DNA of 64,000 bases from Arcuatula senhousia (GCA_963971305.1 OZ020309.1:2163001-2227000), one strand, 5' to 3'; shown: positions 44,453-56,698, numbered from the stretch's first letter. Numbers and translations are program-made. The notes: generated by a model from the letters alone, not told the origin.

Positions 44453-45328
44453 TGTAACGTGTAACCGAGCGGGAGGTTGAATTTAGTGTGTTACAAATAA
44501 TAATAATTTCTTAAGCAATTTGGAATTAACTAAAACAAAGGCCGAAAGTTCGTTCCAGAATATGTCTAGGATTCAATTATATTATCGATCACGGTAAGAA
44601 CAATTTATTTATAAATAACACAACTATAAAAGACAAAACAAACTTAGCAAGTCAATGCAAAACACACTGAAAACATAGGACAAAGTGTCACACAATGTAA
44701 AAGCAATCGAGCTAATACAATAAATACAATGTTAACGAACTAAAATATGTACAAGGCTCCTTGCAAATATAAAACAAACAACAGGTACAAAACGTATCAA
44801 CAACTTGACCAATATGTACAACATGAAAAGGATAATACAATGTGGCGGGTTTGGACAGTACAGCTTGTACAGGACAGTCTGGCTCCCGTACGGAACAGCA
44901 TGCACCGTTATGTATTTCTAGCCTGCTTTGTTGACCTGGACAGTCTGTACTGTTTCTTTGAGGGACAGATTGGACTGCACCTTTGGTACTAAAAACAGCT
45001 TGTATATTACAGAACAACCTGTCTGCTCTGTTAGCTCTTTAGACGCACTCACCAGCTTAAACAACGATCTGTGGTGTTTGGCTGACAATTTCAACAGAAC
45101 CTGAGAGCAGAATTTCTCTCGCTTATATAGGACGGACGAGTCCACTTGGTCATGTGACTAGGGGTGTTCAAACTAAATCTTCCCATTCCCAACACAGTAG
45201 AACAAAATAAAACACCCCTCGTAAATGGACTGACCTAAAAACTTACAAACGTTCACTTGACCTTCGAAAACAGATCTATTTTTGAACAAAGGGAGATAAC
45301 TAATTAAATGAAAACCAAAACCATCACA
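44453..45328 (-). repeat. 5' LTR with promoter
   Basis: 876 bp. A TATA box (TATATAAG, minus sense, 45122-45129) lies in a GC-richer patch, predicting initiation near 45095-45100, so the U3 would be about 230 bp. The E-box-like CATGTGAC lies upstream of it near 45150-45160. Confidence 0.9.
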
Positions 45329-46109
45329 GAAAAAAATATGAATTGATTAATTCTCCCTTAGAGAACCACTTGTCATGACGTACATTGCATCTCATCAAAA
45401 GAAAGTTTTTAATGAGAAACCGACAACGATGCGTCAGTTGTTTTTTTTTATCCGAAATTCTCTTTTGAATAATTTACTTTCTTGAAGAAGTTGAATTCAG
45501 TTTTGTTTCTGATACCTTAGAAATTTTAATAAATCAAACATTTAGGCTATTGGGATTATACTCTAATTTCTTATTGTAAAAGCGGTAGATGCAAGTAATT
45601 GAAAGAAAATTGTCAACAAGAACTGCATTATAAAGATTGAATAAGATAGAACCCATATTTCCCCCAGCCCCGCTAATGATAAAAATGTAATCACTATTTT
45701 TATAAACGATTTGTAAAGAAAATTACAATACCGAACACGAAAGAACATACCAACTGAGTCTTCTACATTAGCAACTTAAATTGTCATTATTCCGTGGAGT
45801 TTTTATGCATTTGGTGAGTAATTGTGTTCTTAAAAAAACCGAAGTGGTAACATTGTTTGAATAGTTTGCTGAACCTTAATTGGGATAAATTAAAGTTTTT
45901 GCCCCAAAAAACTATAATTATGAGAATCAAGGACAGATTGATCGGGCAAATTTCAACTAAATATTTCTCTGTCTGCTCGATACATATCCATTATTACACA
46001 GGGTTTTTCATATCGGGTCCCATATCATTCCGAGACTCCCATATTAGGTCAAGGAATCATATGTAACCTCATACGGAAAACCCTGTGTCACATGAGTGCA
46101 GTTGTTGGT
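45329..46109. other. Right flank of the LTR element, no gene recognised
   Basis: AT-rich, no ORF with motifs; around 46000-46090 a pair of inverted words surrounds ACACAGGGTTTTTC and GGAAAACCCTGTGT (a loose hairpin about 90 bp long). Confidence 0.45.
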
Positions 46110-46260
46110 TTGTCATAGGGTGTTGCTTTGTCTTCCTTTACCGGATTTGACACGCTGAATGGACTATTGGCAACGCGACGGGTGTGATATAGCAAGCAGG
46201 AACTGCTTTTTCTTCCGGGGCACCTGAGTTCCCTCTTGTTTCGACTGGATTAAAATTTAT
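46110..46260 (+). repeat. Tail repeat, fragment
   Basis: TTACCGGATTTGACACGCTGA, the CGACGGGTGTG block and ACTGCTTTTTCTTCCGG match the PLE-2 tail. It is truncated at its right side. Confidence 0.65.
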
Positions 46261-46364
46261 ATACACAATATTTGATCAAATAGATTAAAACTTTGTTCAG
46301 TTATTGTTAAGCAAATTTATCACTTTTGTCCACTTAATTTTGCAGTGCACATTATAATCTGCTG

Positions 46365-47905
46365 TTCCCTTTCCCATCACTTAGCGTCCGTCGTTGTCGT
46401 CGTCGTCGTCGTCTGTCGTCGTCTGTAACAATTTTCCAAACGTTAACATGTCCGACACCATAAGTCCAATTGCAACCAAACTTGGTATAGTTGTTTAGTG
46501 GCATTATGTGTACAAAACTATCGTTTGGATTTTTGATTCGTAAAAAAACATGGCCGCCATGGCTAAAAATAGAACAGGGGGGTCAAATTACAGTTTTTTG
46601 CAAATAACTCAAAAACGGTAACAGATTTCAAAATTCTGGCATAAAGTAAAAGTGATCAGCACCTCAAAATCTACCTGCCTAGAAATTTTCAAGATGATCC
46701 AAAAACCGATGTAGGAGTTAATGCCCTTTTTCTGGATTTTTTCACAATTTTCCACTTATTTAGCCCTATATCTTGAAAACTATACGTCAAGATATTTTAA
46801 AAATTCAAAATGCAGATGATTGAGCACGTCAAGATCTACATTTCATGTAATTAAATCAAAGCTGTAGAACCATTTCTTTTAGGAGTTATGGCCCTTAAAG
46901 TGTCAAAATTTACCGTTTATCATTACTTTTCCCGTGAATTTCAAAGATTAACTTGTCTGACACCATATATCCAACTTCAACCAAACTTGGCACAGTTGTT
47001 TAATAGCATATATGCTACAATTCTATCGTTCAGATTTTTGATTTGTCAAAAAAAAAATATGGCCGCCATGGCTAAAAATAGAACATAGGTGTATATTGCA
47101 GTTTTTTGCTAATAACTCAAAAATGGTTACAGATATCAAAATTTTGATGGGAGACAAAAGTGATCAGCATCTCAAGATCTACCTGCTATGAAAGTTTCAA
47201 GAAGATCCAACAACTGATGTGGGAGTTATTGCCCTTTTTCTGGATTTTTTTTCAAAATTTTTCAATTGTATAGCCATATATCTTGAAAACTATACATGAT
47301 ATTTCAAGAATTTGAATTGCATATGATTAAGCACATCAAGATCTACATTTCATGTATTTAGATCAAAGCTGTAGGATCATTTCTTTTAGGAGTTATTGTC
47401 CTTAAAACAACAAAATTTACCATTTTTCATTACTTTTTCCCTGAATTTCACAGATTAATTTGTCTGACACCGTAAGACCAACTGCATTTTAACTTGGCAC
47501 ACTTGTTTAATAGCTTATATGCTACAATTAAATTGTTCAGATTTTGGATTCGGGAAAAAACATGGCCGCCATTGCTAAAAATATAACATAGGGGTAAATT
47601 GCATTTTTTTGCTAATAACTCAAAATTGGTTTGAGATATCAAAATTGTGCAAGAATCAAAAAAGATCAGCATATCAAGATCTGCCTGTGCTGAAATTTTG
47701 GAAAAGATCTGACTGCTGATGTGGGAAATATTGCCCTTTTTCCTAATTTTTGCCAAATTTTGCACTTATCAAGCCCAATATCTTGAAAACTAACCAAGAT
47801 ATTTCAGAAATTGAAATCGCATATGGTTATGCACAATAATATCTACAAAATATATGTGTCTGTGTAGTTCAGGTGAGCGATTCAGGCTCCTGGGAGCCTT
47901 TTGTT
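46365..47905 (+). mobile_element. Pearl-type element, copy 2
   Basis: A CGT-trinucleotide run (46385-46430) precedes about three 507-bp units starting near 46440, 46947 and 47453, each with the ATGGCCGCCATGGCTAAAAA block. It ends with TTCAGGTGAGC and the same AGGCTCC-TG-GGAGCCT hairpin near 47880-47900. The left terminal hairpin seen in copy 1 is missing. Unit length is more regular than in copy 1. Confidence 0.7.
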
Positions 47906-48239
47906 TTATCTTCGTGCTGGCTGTTTTAATTTGTATCGACTGATTAATGTGTGCGTTACTTTTTCGAAAGTTTTACATTAGAATGGTCTATCAATACATG
48001 TTTACTTCTTAATAATCATACTTGTAGTATCTGTCATATTCAAATGTCATACTCCTTCGGATAGATCTAAAATTTGTTTGAAATATATGAACTGTACCTA
48101 GAATAAAGGAGATTTTCTCTTCCATTATCATTTAAAATATCGAAACAAATTTAAGACAAGATATTAAAACCATTAATATTTTATACACGGACGTATGTTA
48201 TTGCTAGATTTTAGATAAAAACATTTCCTCAGGAGTGGA
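47906..48239. other. No gene recognised
   Basis: AT-rich spacer. Confidence 0.4.
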
Positions 48240-48470
48240 CAAAACTACGGATGCAAAAAGACACGAATAAACCATCAAAGAAGCAAAGATGCACCAATGT
48301 GTATCCAAGTGTAAAAAGTCCGAAAACGACAAAATCGGTAGACACGAACAAGAACAGCACGGGGAAACATAAAACACAGAATCAACCAAACTGAAATCAC
48401 CAACGTGAGATAAAGTCTTAAAAAAAGCAAACTCAGAAACTCCGGAAGAATAAGCGTGAACATCGAGAAA
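48240..48470 (-). repeat. Tail repeat, reverse copy
   Basis: From GATGCACCAATGTGTATCC to CTCCGGAAGAATAAGCG in plus sense; diverged. Confidence 0.6.
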
Positions 48471-48639
48471 GAAACAAGAACCAACAACAACAAGAAGCAG
48501 CACTTTAAAACAAAATCACTTGCGAAAGGATGGACATTTCACTGTAGATACAGTTGAGGCCAGTTCAAGCATCTTTTTATAACTGTCAAAATCTATCAGG
48601 AATATGTACTTATTCAGAAATTTGGTCTAATTCTGTTCT

Positions 48640-49200
48640 CTTTACAGTTCGAGGACGGTATGTGACAAGCCGTGTCCTGTCATAGAACAATTCTGGACAT
48701 TTCTACATCATGACATATTTCAAAACTGGTCTAAGGGCTGACATTTCTGAGCAATCTTCAGCCTTCTCAAACCTAACCTGTTCTGCGCCCTGACATTTTT
48801 AAGCCCTGAGAGCTCCTGGCAGTTCTAAACCTTGACGGTTTGAGAACTATTTTTGTTCATTGCTCAAAGTAATGAAAATTACATGGCTATTAGAATACAA
48901 TTTTAACAAAAAGCTTAAAATTTGAAAACAAAATTTCAACAGCTGACAAATCATTACACTAAACAACAACTACGTCATTAAGAACTGTCAGGACCTGTCA
49001 AAATCGAGCACTGTCCAAAGAATTGTCATGGACTCTAGGAGTTCTAAGCTGTCAGGGGCTAAAGGAGTTCTAAGCTGTCAGGACATAGAACAGCTCTAGA
49101 AGTATCAGGGGCTGGGACAAATTATCACAGTTCTGCCCCAGAACAGTTTATTACAGTTGGTTTCCTTGGTTAGATCAGCTCTAGAACTGTTATGAGAGCC
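48640..49200. repeat. CTGTCAGG / AGAACAG-rich segment
   Basis: Words CTGTCAGG, GAGTTCTAAGCTGTCAGG (twice, near 49037 and 49065) and AGAACAG or CTGTTCT recur irregularly. It resembles the GACAGTG repeats in style but does not align with them. Confidence 0.45.
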
Positions 49201-49559
49201 TGGCAGTAGAGATCTCAACTATACAAAAACTGAAAATTATGCAGCATACCTAAGTTTTATTTCAAATTACTTTTAAAGTATGGACTTGAAAGCATACTAT
49301 GTATTATTTCAGCTGAAAGTGTGTACTTTATGAAATCGGCCATATATAACCGGTCTGTTATACGACTTTCAGTATAAAAGTAATAGCAATGCTCTAACTT
49401 GTAAAAATATTGATGAGCGGTGGTAAAAGTACGAGAGAAATGCGTGTTTTGACAATTGATGGGAAACAGTCTTGGATTCCTTATTAATTGCATCGAATAG
49501 GATACATATTGTTATGTTTTTTTTATCATTATTGTATTCGTTTAAAAAGGAAAGAAATT
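49201..49559. other. No gene recognised
   Basis: AT-rich spacer without identified motifs. Confidence 0.4.
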
Positions 49560-52460
49560 GCTTAATAATAAATTCAGAAACTAGTAAACAACAACGATGT
49601 TGTATTATTTGAAATCATTTGATTTACAATGTTTGATTTGAGCAAAAGTGTTCTGTGAAACATGTCACAATCTTAACTCTATATTTATTTAACAGTTTTT
49701 TTTTCGTTATGTTACAGAAAAAATAAAAATACAGTTTCTCGTTTACAGTAGTATTATTATCATTATTAATCATGTAGAAAACAGCTATTAAAATTTATCC
49801 CAATTGCAATTGTCGCAAAAGTCCATTACAGGTGATTCGGTTTTACGTGTTTTGATCAGAAAAAGAAAGATTTGAAGCAATTTCTTGCGCTTAATTCGCT
49901 GTTTAATATCAGACAATATCGATAATAAAAATGGGTCGATTTAGAGTTGTTGTTTAAAATGTTTTTGTCTGAAAAACTACAGAAATTAATATTTTAGTGT
50001 TTGTAAGTTTAAAGCAAATACACTTACGTTGTTCATTCCTAGTTTGCTACTTTTGTCATAATCTATATTCTGGTGAATACACTGTTTATGTCAAATAATG
50101 AAGTTTTAATGCACAAGTGATTAAACTAAAACCCTTTTACATGTATTATCAAGTTTAACTTGATAGTGTGCACCCTTTAGATTTAATTGAAATATATGCG
50201 GTTTCGAGTAATTTTCATTCATGATACATTGTACCATTGCTTAGTTTTCCTTCTAATGTTTTGATTTAAATGCCGCTAATGAGAGGTAATTCCCTGAAAC
50301 TGTTTTTATACCAATCTTGGTATTTGTATTTCTTTAAAGACTTGTATATAAATATAGATCATAATACATATTTAGCAATGATCAAATCATATATTTGATG
50401 AATAAAGAGAATTTCTAACCTAACAATAGAGTAAAAAAACAAAATTAATGAATTTGGAGAATCAATCTCAAATGTCCATAAGACAAGACAAAACATGGGA
50501 GACAAACCGGAAAAAATTAAGATCACGATGGTCCTGACATAAATATATGCAAAATCAAAACTTTCACCATTTACTGATCATTATTTTTTTAACTTGTTTT
50601 TTTTTCTGTTGGCTTTTAAGTTTATTTTTTTTCTTGTAACCTCAAACGTGTGGTACTGATGTGATCACAAGGTTCCGAATTTTATGCACAAGACTTAGTA
50701 AAGTGATTATAGAAATTAAATGGAAAATGATTGTTGTGCGTGTTAAAGATCAAATATTTGACACGGTTTATTTAATGGCTAGTAAACTGCTCTTCATAAA
50801 ATAAAGCCGAAACACAATATTTTGTAAGAAAAAATTCAAAACCCTACTTGAAAAAAACCAAGCTTTTTAATGTTTGCATTATTGTAGTCGATGCATCTAA
50901 AATACTGCAAAGAAGCTGCCAATTTTCAACTTTTCGAAATACATAATATGTAGTTCCTATATTCTTTCTGAATTAACCCACCGATTTCAAATCTAGCCGC
51001 AAGCATTATCAAAATGCATTATATAAAGCGATATATTCATTTTATATTATCCAAAATTTAAAACGTTTTTAGAAATTCTTTAAACTTAGCACAATATTTC
51101 GCCCAATTGGTGTATCAGTATGATATGCGGAGTTACATTTCCTTTTAAAATTAATATTTCTAAGTTAAGAATATTAATAATATAACTGTTTTTCTGTCTG
51201 ATCAAACTACAATGTAGCTCTGAAAGTACAATAAAGCACCAATCACCAACCTAACTAAGCTCCCATAGACAGATTGAATGATCTATCATATAACTTTAAT
51301 ACAGTTATATAACTCTGTGCATTTGATTTAAAATCAAGATCAGTATCAATATCTGATGAATTATATTTACTTATGTTTTATTACTGCAGTTTTCATTTTG
51401 AATCAGATTATTTTGATAAATGTTCCTCTTATATTATGTTTGGAAAGAAAAGAGATATATATACACAAGATGATATATATTTTTGCTCACCTAAATTATG
51501 TGTGAAGCGCTTAATTTATAATTTAGTCATTAAAAAATCCAAAAAAGTAATAAAAAAATGGAAGCTTTCGTAAGATCAATGAGCAAAAACAACAATAAAG
51601 TTCATTTGTCTATGTACAAATCAAATAAACGAAAATATTACTGTTATGGTCAATCTTATCCCTTATATAAAATAAGGCAACGGTCCTGACTTGGTTGAGG
51701 AATTTCAAAAGATATGAGGAACTCAATTAGGTAAAGTTGCACAAACTCTTTTTTCTTGTAATGCGGTTTTGGATTACAAAATAGAGTACGGTTGTCAGAC
51801 GCAAAATGAGTCTGACATGACCAAACACAGTACCACATAAATTAGAAAATATTAAAATAAAACAATCATAAATCATTTTCTCTCATGTAGTTTGGAATGC
51901 CTGATATTTCTACTAGTGACTGATATTTGTGATAGCCTTGATCTAAAAGCTGGTCTCCGATAAAACAGTTTTTGTCTCTAACATTAAAAAACAACTCATA
52001 ACTCCTTAACATATCGTATGGCAGTAAAATTCACACATATGCTGGTGTGGTAGGTAAGATACTGTCGAAGTAATAAAAATAAATAATTTGAAAAAATATA
52101 ACCCGTCTTTTATCGTGTAAATGTTTGTCCTAAGAGTTCATTTGGTGCATTCAAATATCATTATCCGAAATATATCTTAGGGGGACTTGGTGGTTTGTCC
52201 CCTGGCAAAATTTACATTGAGTACAACGCTTTTGTTGTGAACGTATCCATATGTTAAGATATCATAACTTATTGACCTTATGGTTGCTGTAAATATGATT
52301 TGTAATCTCCTCTTTTGAACTAAATATTATGGTAGAGTTTGTTCTAATCAGACAAGAATCTGAATCGGATATTTCATTCCTTTGTACTTATAATTACTTT
52401 CTCTTTTTTTTTCGCAATTAAAAATACCAACCTGAAAACACCTTTCATAAACATTCAAAA
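49560..52460 (+). repeat. Block G, copy 1 (about 2.9 kb)
   Basis: Collinear with 57380-63360: GATTTACAATGTTTGATTTG near 49620, TAGTGTTTGTAA near 49998, TTTGATTTAAAATCAAGATC near 51325, GACTTGGTTGAGG near 51687, GAATGCCTGATATTTCTAC near 51895 and ATCAGACAAGAATCTGAATC near 52347 all recur in order. No ORF spans it. It contains a degenerate hammerhead-C relative near 50262-50320 (core CTAATGA). Confidence 0.7.
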
Positions 52461-52489
52461 CAAAGTAACAAGAATCTTATCGAAACACA

Positions 52490-53100
52490 AAGCACAAAAT
52501 CAACCGAACGGAAATCAACAACGCGAACTCAAGTCGTAACATGAGTGAACACAGGTGCTCCGGAAGTGTTAGCAGTTCCTGTTTGCTATAGCACACCCGT
52601 CGTGTTGCTAATTTCCAATTCAGTGTGTAAAATCAGTAAAGGAAGACAAAAAAAAATTCTACGACAAACCAACACCTGCACTAATTTGAGAGATGGAATT
52701 TCCATATGTGTGGACGAGTGCATGGTGTCTACCATAAAATTTCTTGAGTTAAGACAGCAACCGTGGAGCAACATAACCCTGTGTCAGCAATTTCTGTGTC
52801 AAACGTGCTGCTCTGCCAAGGAAATCGGTGTAATTCCAGCGAGCTCTGGAGTAACGAATCAACTGTGATGGGAAAACTCCATAAGCAGGAGCGGACGTAA
52901 ATGTTGCTACAAAAAAGGAAAAGTTGACGATTGGAGAGTTTAAATCATCATTTTTTTCATATAGCTTGAGTGAAAGTCTTTCTTGAGAATCAATTTCGAG
53001 ATATAGATCTAAATATGAAGCAGACTTCATAGAATCCGTTGTGTCCTTTATCTCAAGTTCTTGGATATATAAGATGGAGAAAGGTTATTCGGCATGTCCT
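52490..53100 (-). mobile_element. PLE subfamily 2, reverse copy: RT fragment plus tail
   Basis: In minus sense: ELEIKDTTDS and ASYLDLYLEID, a decayed KLYEKNDD block, AYGVFPSQLIRYSRAR, then RLTQKLLTQGYVAPRLLS (frame open 52749-53030). After a shift the tail repeat follows to about 52490. The YxDD box is not included (5'-truncated). Together with 29776-30180 it links tail repeats to this RT. Confidence 0.75.
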
Positions 53101-53519
53101 TGAGTCTATATGGCAACCAATGTCTTCAAACTGAATACGAATGTAAAGTTTATCTTTTCTCGTAAGTTCACCAAAGTAGTTTTTTGATAGGCCCATATTA
53201 GATACATAGTTTTACGAGCTTCTGAACGATCAAAACATGATTGTATAAAAATTGTAATACGGTATCATAATGTCATATGTTAATTTCTTAACAAATCAAA
53301 TTTTAAATAACTTATATAATCTCCGTTAATGTTTGAGTTCTAAGTTCTTATCAGGTCTGTAACAATGGTTTTAACTAAATGTAATTATGTTAACGTAGAA
53401 GAGTAAAAGAAAAGGTTTATGAATGTCATAATGACTAGTTAAGCAAACAATTTCTTGAACGGATATGATTTACTTGAAGTCTTGTTTTTATTGAACTTCT
53501 GTTAAGAGATTTAGTTCAA
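53101..53519. other. No gene recognised
   Basis: AT-rich spacer between two different PLE fragments. Confidence 0.4.
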
Positions 53520-54410
53520 TTTTAATAGTTAACGTTTAATGTAGTTCCAGCTGTGTCCAGTATTTTAACTCTAGATTTGACTGGACACGATGCTGATGCT
53601 TCAAAATTAGAAATGATTAACAAATGGTCAATCCACAAATGACAAACACAAAAATAATTAAAAAACAACAACATTATCCTACCAAAAACCAAGGAACTTT
53701 GTATTAAGCTTACCAATGTGTCAAGACATTCGATTCTGGTGCTGCTCAATCGCAATTCTAATTCTATATTCTTGTGAATGAAATTTTCATGTTCCTGGAA
53801 CTGTTTTAACTCGCCCATGCCGTGTGTCCAGATATCAAATCCCAACTCCATCATCTAAAAAACGTTAATAAAACTATGGTACTTTATCTGCCTTCCATTT
53901 TTTGCTTATATGCCATGCTAAATTCTTCCCTTACCTCTACCAATTGCTATTCCATCAGTTTGAATTAATTGCATATCGTGTAGCTGAAATACAGGATGCC
54001 TGTCATTATTTCAGTTGGTGTACCTATTCCACTTACTATCGTCTTATATGGATTTTTTGTTCTGTGGAGTTTCGGGTTGTCCATTAGTTTTCCAGCATGC
54101 GTGTATTTCGGGACTAAATATTTGTCGTTCAGATCTTTGTCAATGGCCCCATCTTTGAACATTTTATTTGTAACTTTCTTGACATTCCTGATTGCTTTTT
54201 ACATCATCGTACCATCTATCTGTTGCTCTGCGTTATCATTTATAACCTCTTTTTATATATTTGAAATGTAGTTCTTTCTGTTTATCACCGCTATATCTGA
54301 GCCTTTCTCTGCTGGACGTATAACAATGTTATTAATTTCAGGTAGTTTTTTCATTGCAGTGGATTCTTGTATTGTAAATTTCTATTGATTTTCTTCCTTA
54401 GGTTCTGGAT
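53520..54410 (-). pseudogene. Remnant of a second Penelope-like RT lineage
   Basis: In minus sense 54410 to 53520 shows INNIVIRPAEKGSDIAVINR (the N-terminal motif typical of PLE RTs), then GAIDKDLNDKYLVPKY and NPYKTIVSGIGTPTEI (fingers), then after a deletion GFDIWTHGMGEL next to the YxDD position and IECLDTLVSL (thumb side). Two in-frame stops lie in the first block and most of the palm is missing. The WTHG and FLDT-like words separate it from subfamilies 1 and 2. Confidence 0.7.
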
Positions 54411-54419
54411 TATATCATA

Positions 54420-54920
54420 ACACATCAGTATTGCATAAAACCTCGTTACTACCCACAGTTTTTGGTGCAACATGATTAGAAAGTAATCATTTGGCCCGCT
54501 TAGTTGTCTGAAAGAAATCGTTACGATAGATATTTATAGTTGAGCTTGAATCAGAAAAAAGCTGAAAATGTAATTTTCTGACTGTTTGAGAAAATATGAT
54601 CGATTTGTTGCTTAATGAACTCAGCTAGTTATATGGTAAATAAACAAACGTGGTTAGGTTATCCAACCACTGATTCAATATCGTTTTCTAGTTTCAATTC
54701 TAAAACAATGTAAAAGCCTAACTTTTATTTTGGAATGCTTGTACGCTTTAAAAATTCAAGAACGGCATTATTATCCTTTATTACTGAAACTATGTCTTAA
54801 CGTTTGCCAAGACCTGTTCAGTCTTTTAGTCAGTGTTCAGTCAAAGTACCTCGCAGCTAATTCGGACTCATTAAGATATTTATGTCTGAATAAGTCTTGT
54901 GTGTTTGTGCGTTACAGTTA
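54420..54920 (+). repeat. Dispersed repeat H, copy 3
   Basis: Aligns with 34300-34880, including CAAACGTGGTT and AGTCAGTGTTCAGTCAAAG. Confidence 0.65.
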
Positions 54921-55078
54921 AACTTCATTTTCGACGCACCTATGCCATATTGGGTGATCAGTTCTAATTGGTGAGAAACCAAAATAAGTCTAAAATGACT
55001 TCAAGTCATATTATGACGCATTTTAACAATTATGTTGTCCACGTTGTTGATTGATATTCAGTTAATTTTTGTTTTTTG

Positions 55079-55330
55079 TTTTGAATTACAAATACCAAAA
55101 CGCGGGTATAAACGGTTAATTTGGATATGCTATATATCGATATTTCAAGGAGTAACCTCTCATCAGTAGCATTTAAACCAAAACATTGGAAGATCAAATT
55201 CCAAAACAGTTGAAAACGAAAAGTACTCAAAACCAAAACGTTCGAACAAGGAAGCCAAATCCAGCACCCAGGATATCGACCATGTGCATTACAAGGAAAG
55301 AAACCTGGTGTTTTCATCAATTTTGAATAT
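55079..55330 (-). repeat. Hammerhead-C repeat, copy 2
   Basis: Same orientation and extent as 33107-33352, about 90 percent alike by eye. Confidence 0.7.
55127..55172 (-). ncRNA. Hammerhead-like motif, family C, copy 2
   Basis: Identical in every paired or core position to the copy at 33158-33203; the three extra bases before GAA are CTT here instead of ATT, so the insertion is kept in length but not in sequence. Confidence 0.45.
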
Positions 55331-55589
55331 AACAATCGGAAATTTCAGCGACAATACATTAGAAATTTTATGGTAATTCGTGTCAGACAAGTCTGACTAC
55401 CAGGCTTGTGATTACCCTCGGGGACCTCTCAAAATAAAATCAGAGGACTTTTGACATTCAGTTACCCCATTGATACATGTGCTTCTTTCAGATAGGTCGT
55501 TTTTTTCGTTAATCTTAAATGGCCATATCAGACAAGATTCAATTAAATAGTGAAACGAGGTGCGAATCAGGAAAATTCCTTTAATTCTT

Positions 55590-55845
55590 CCTTCGTTATC
55601 AGCCATGGAATCAAACTAGGTTGAATGGTTAGTGATTGTTTTGATAAGTGTTTTGCTGATCTTTGTACTGAAACGATCATTTTAATATCCCTATTATATT
55701 TTCACAACCGTGTTGTGTTTTGTGTTACTACTGGAAATTAAGATCGCAATGGAAGAGGGAGGTTTGACGCACAACAAAACCTGGTTTAACCAACTGTTTC
55801 ATTCAAAATGTCTGTACCAAGTCAGGACCAATGCGATCTATTTTT
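55590..55845 (+). mobile_element. PLE subfamily 1, diverged 3' UTR copy
   Basis: AAGATCGCAATGGAAGAGGG, ACCTGGTTTAACC and TGTACCAAGTCAGGACCA match the subfamily-1 UTR. A short tail-repeat scrap (ACTTTTGACATTCAGTTACC) precedes it at 55445-55490. Confidence 0.65.
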
Positions 55846-55939
55846 TGCGTGTCTTCAACGTTTTGTTTTTTCTCTTGGACAAATAGGTTAATCTTCAAAG
55901 TTAGTTAATTTTGATTTTACCTTTATTTTCATCTGATTT

Positions 55940-56375
55940 ATCAACCTCCCGACCAGCTGTGGGATTTTTCACAATCAGGCAGACATCTGCATATCCTGAT
56001 ACCATATGTTCACCACTCGTGTACTTTGAACCTCCTAAACCAGATGATGGGAGGAATCATCACTGAGCTGATAACTAGTTACAGCCACCTAAATGAGTAC
56101 CGAAAAAAGATTGGGGTAGCACCATCACCATACTGTGAATGTGGAAGTATAGAAACTACTAGCATTACCTCCTGTTCTGTAGTAATTATGAGGAAAAGAG
56201 GATCCAACTCCAAAATAAAATCAGAGAACTAACCAACCCTCCAAAAGAACTGTCACTGCCCTCGCTACTCACTAAAGAAGACAACAAATACCAGACAATC
56301 ACTCAACTCGTTGCAAACTTCATTAAGAATACCGGCAGATTCGATGACATCTGTTCTTCTGTAACAAACTCCTGA
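55940..56375 (+). pseudogene. Decayed LINE ORF2 C-terminus
   Basis: The open piece 56026-56232 reads ELITSYSHLNEYRKKIGV then PYCECGSIETT, the C-terminal cysteine motif found after the RT in CR1/Jockey-type LINEs. A shifted frame continues with LTNPPKELSLPSLLTKED and ends at a TGA near 56373. At least two frame changes are visible. Confidence 0.65.
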
Positions 56376-56698
56376 TCATGACCTTACACTGAGAAACAAT
56401 TCATAGAGTAAACCAGTACCGGATGACCAGTTGTGACAACATACCTTAGGATCAAGATCAAACAACTTACCATTACGCCAAATCAAAGAATGTCATTAGG
56501 AGCAAAACAACTTGTTAATCTTGTGATGCACATGTTCGAATATGAATTGTTTCAATTCATCTAATAATTAACATTTTTAAAAATTCACGTGTACGTTTTA
56601 ACTTCGGGAGCGTCACAGATTTAACCTGCCTTATACTATGGGACGCAGTCCCACATATGTAGAAATTTCCAAAAGTTAATAGTTTGTATTTTTTTCTA
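56376..56698. other. Probable LINE 3' UTR, then spacer
   Basis: No ORF. It includes GGGACGCAGTCCC (56640-56652), a small palindrome. Confidence 0.4.

Larger units (their letters stand above)
37354..45328 (-). mobile_element. Complete Ty3/Gypsy LTR retrotransposon, 7,975 bp, with accessory zinc-finger ORF
   Basis: Both ends are 876-bp direct repeats that start TG and end CA, flanked by the 4-bp direct repeat GAAA (37350-37353 and 45329-45332). Minus-strand order: 5' LTR, tRNA-Leu-like primer site, leader with a splice donor, gag-pol in one frame, a splice acceptor, a zinc-finger ORF, 3' LTR. The domain order protease, RT, RNase H, integrase defines Ty3/Gypsy. The LTRs differ at two of 876 positions and both ORFs are open, so the insertion is recent and the copy may still be competent. 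It is larger than the compact bivalve Steamer-type elements (about 5 kb) and unlike them carries an extra ORF. Confidence 0.95.

Noticed and set aside
45120..45160. Possible hammerhead in the LTR around GACGAGTCC
   Set aside because: The GACGAGTC word resembles a hammerhead fragment, but no CTGATGA, GAAA and paired stem I can be arranged around it.
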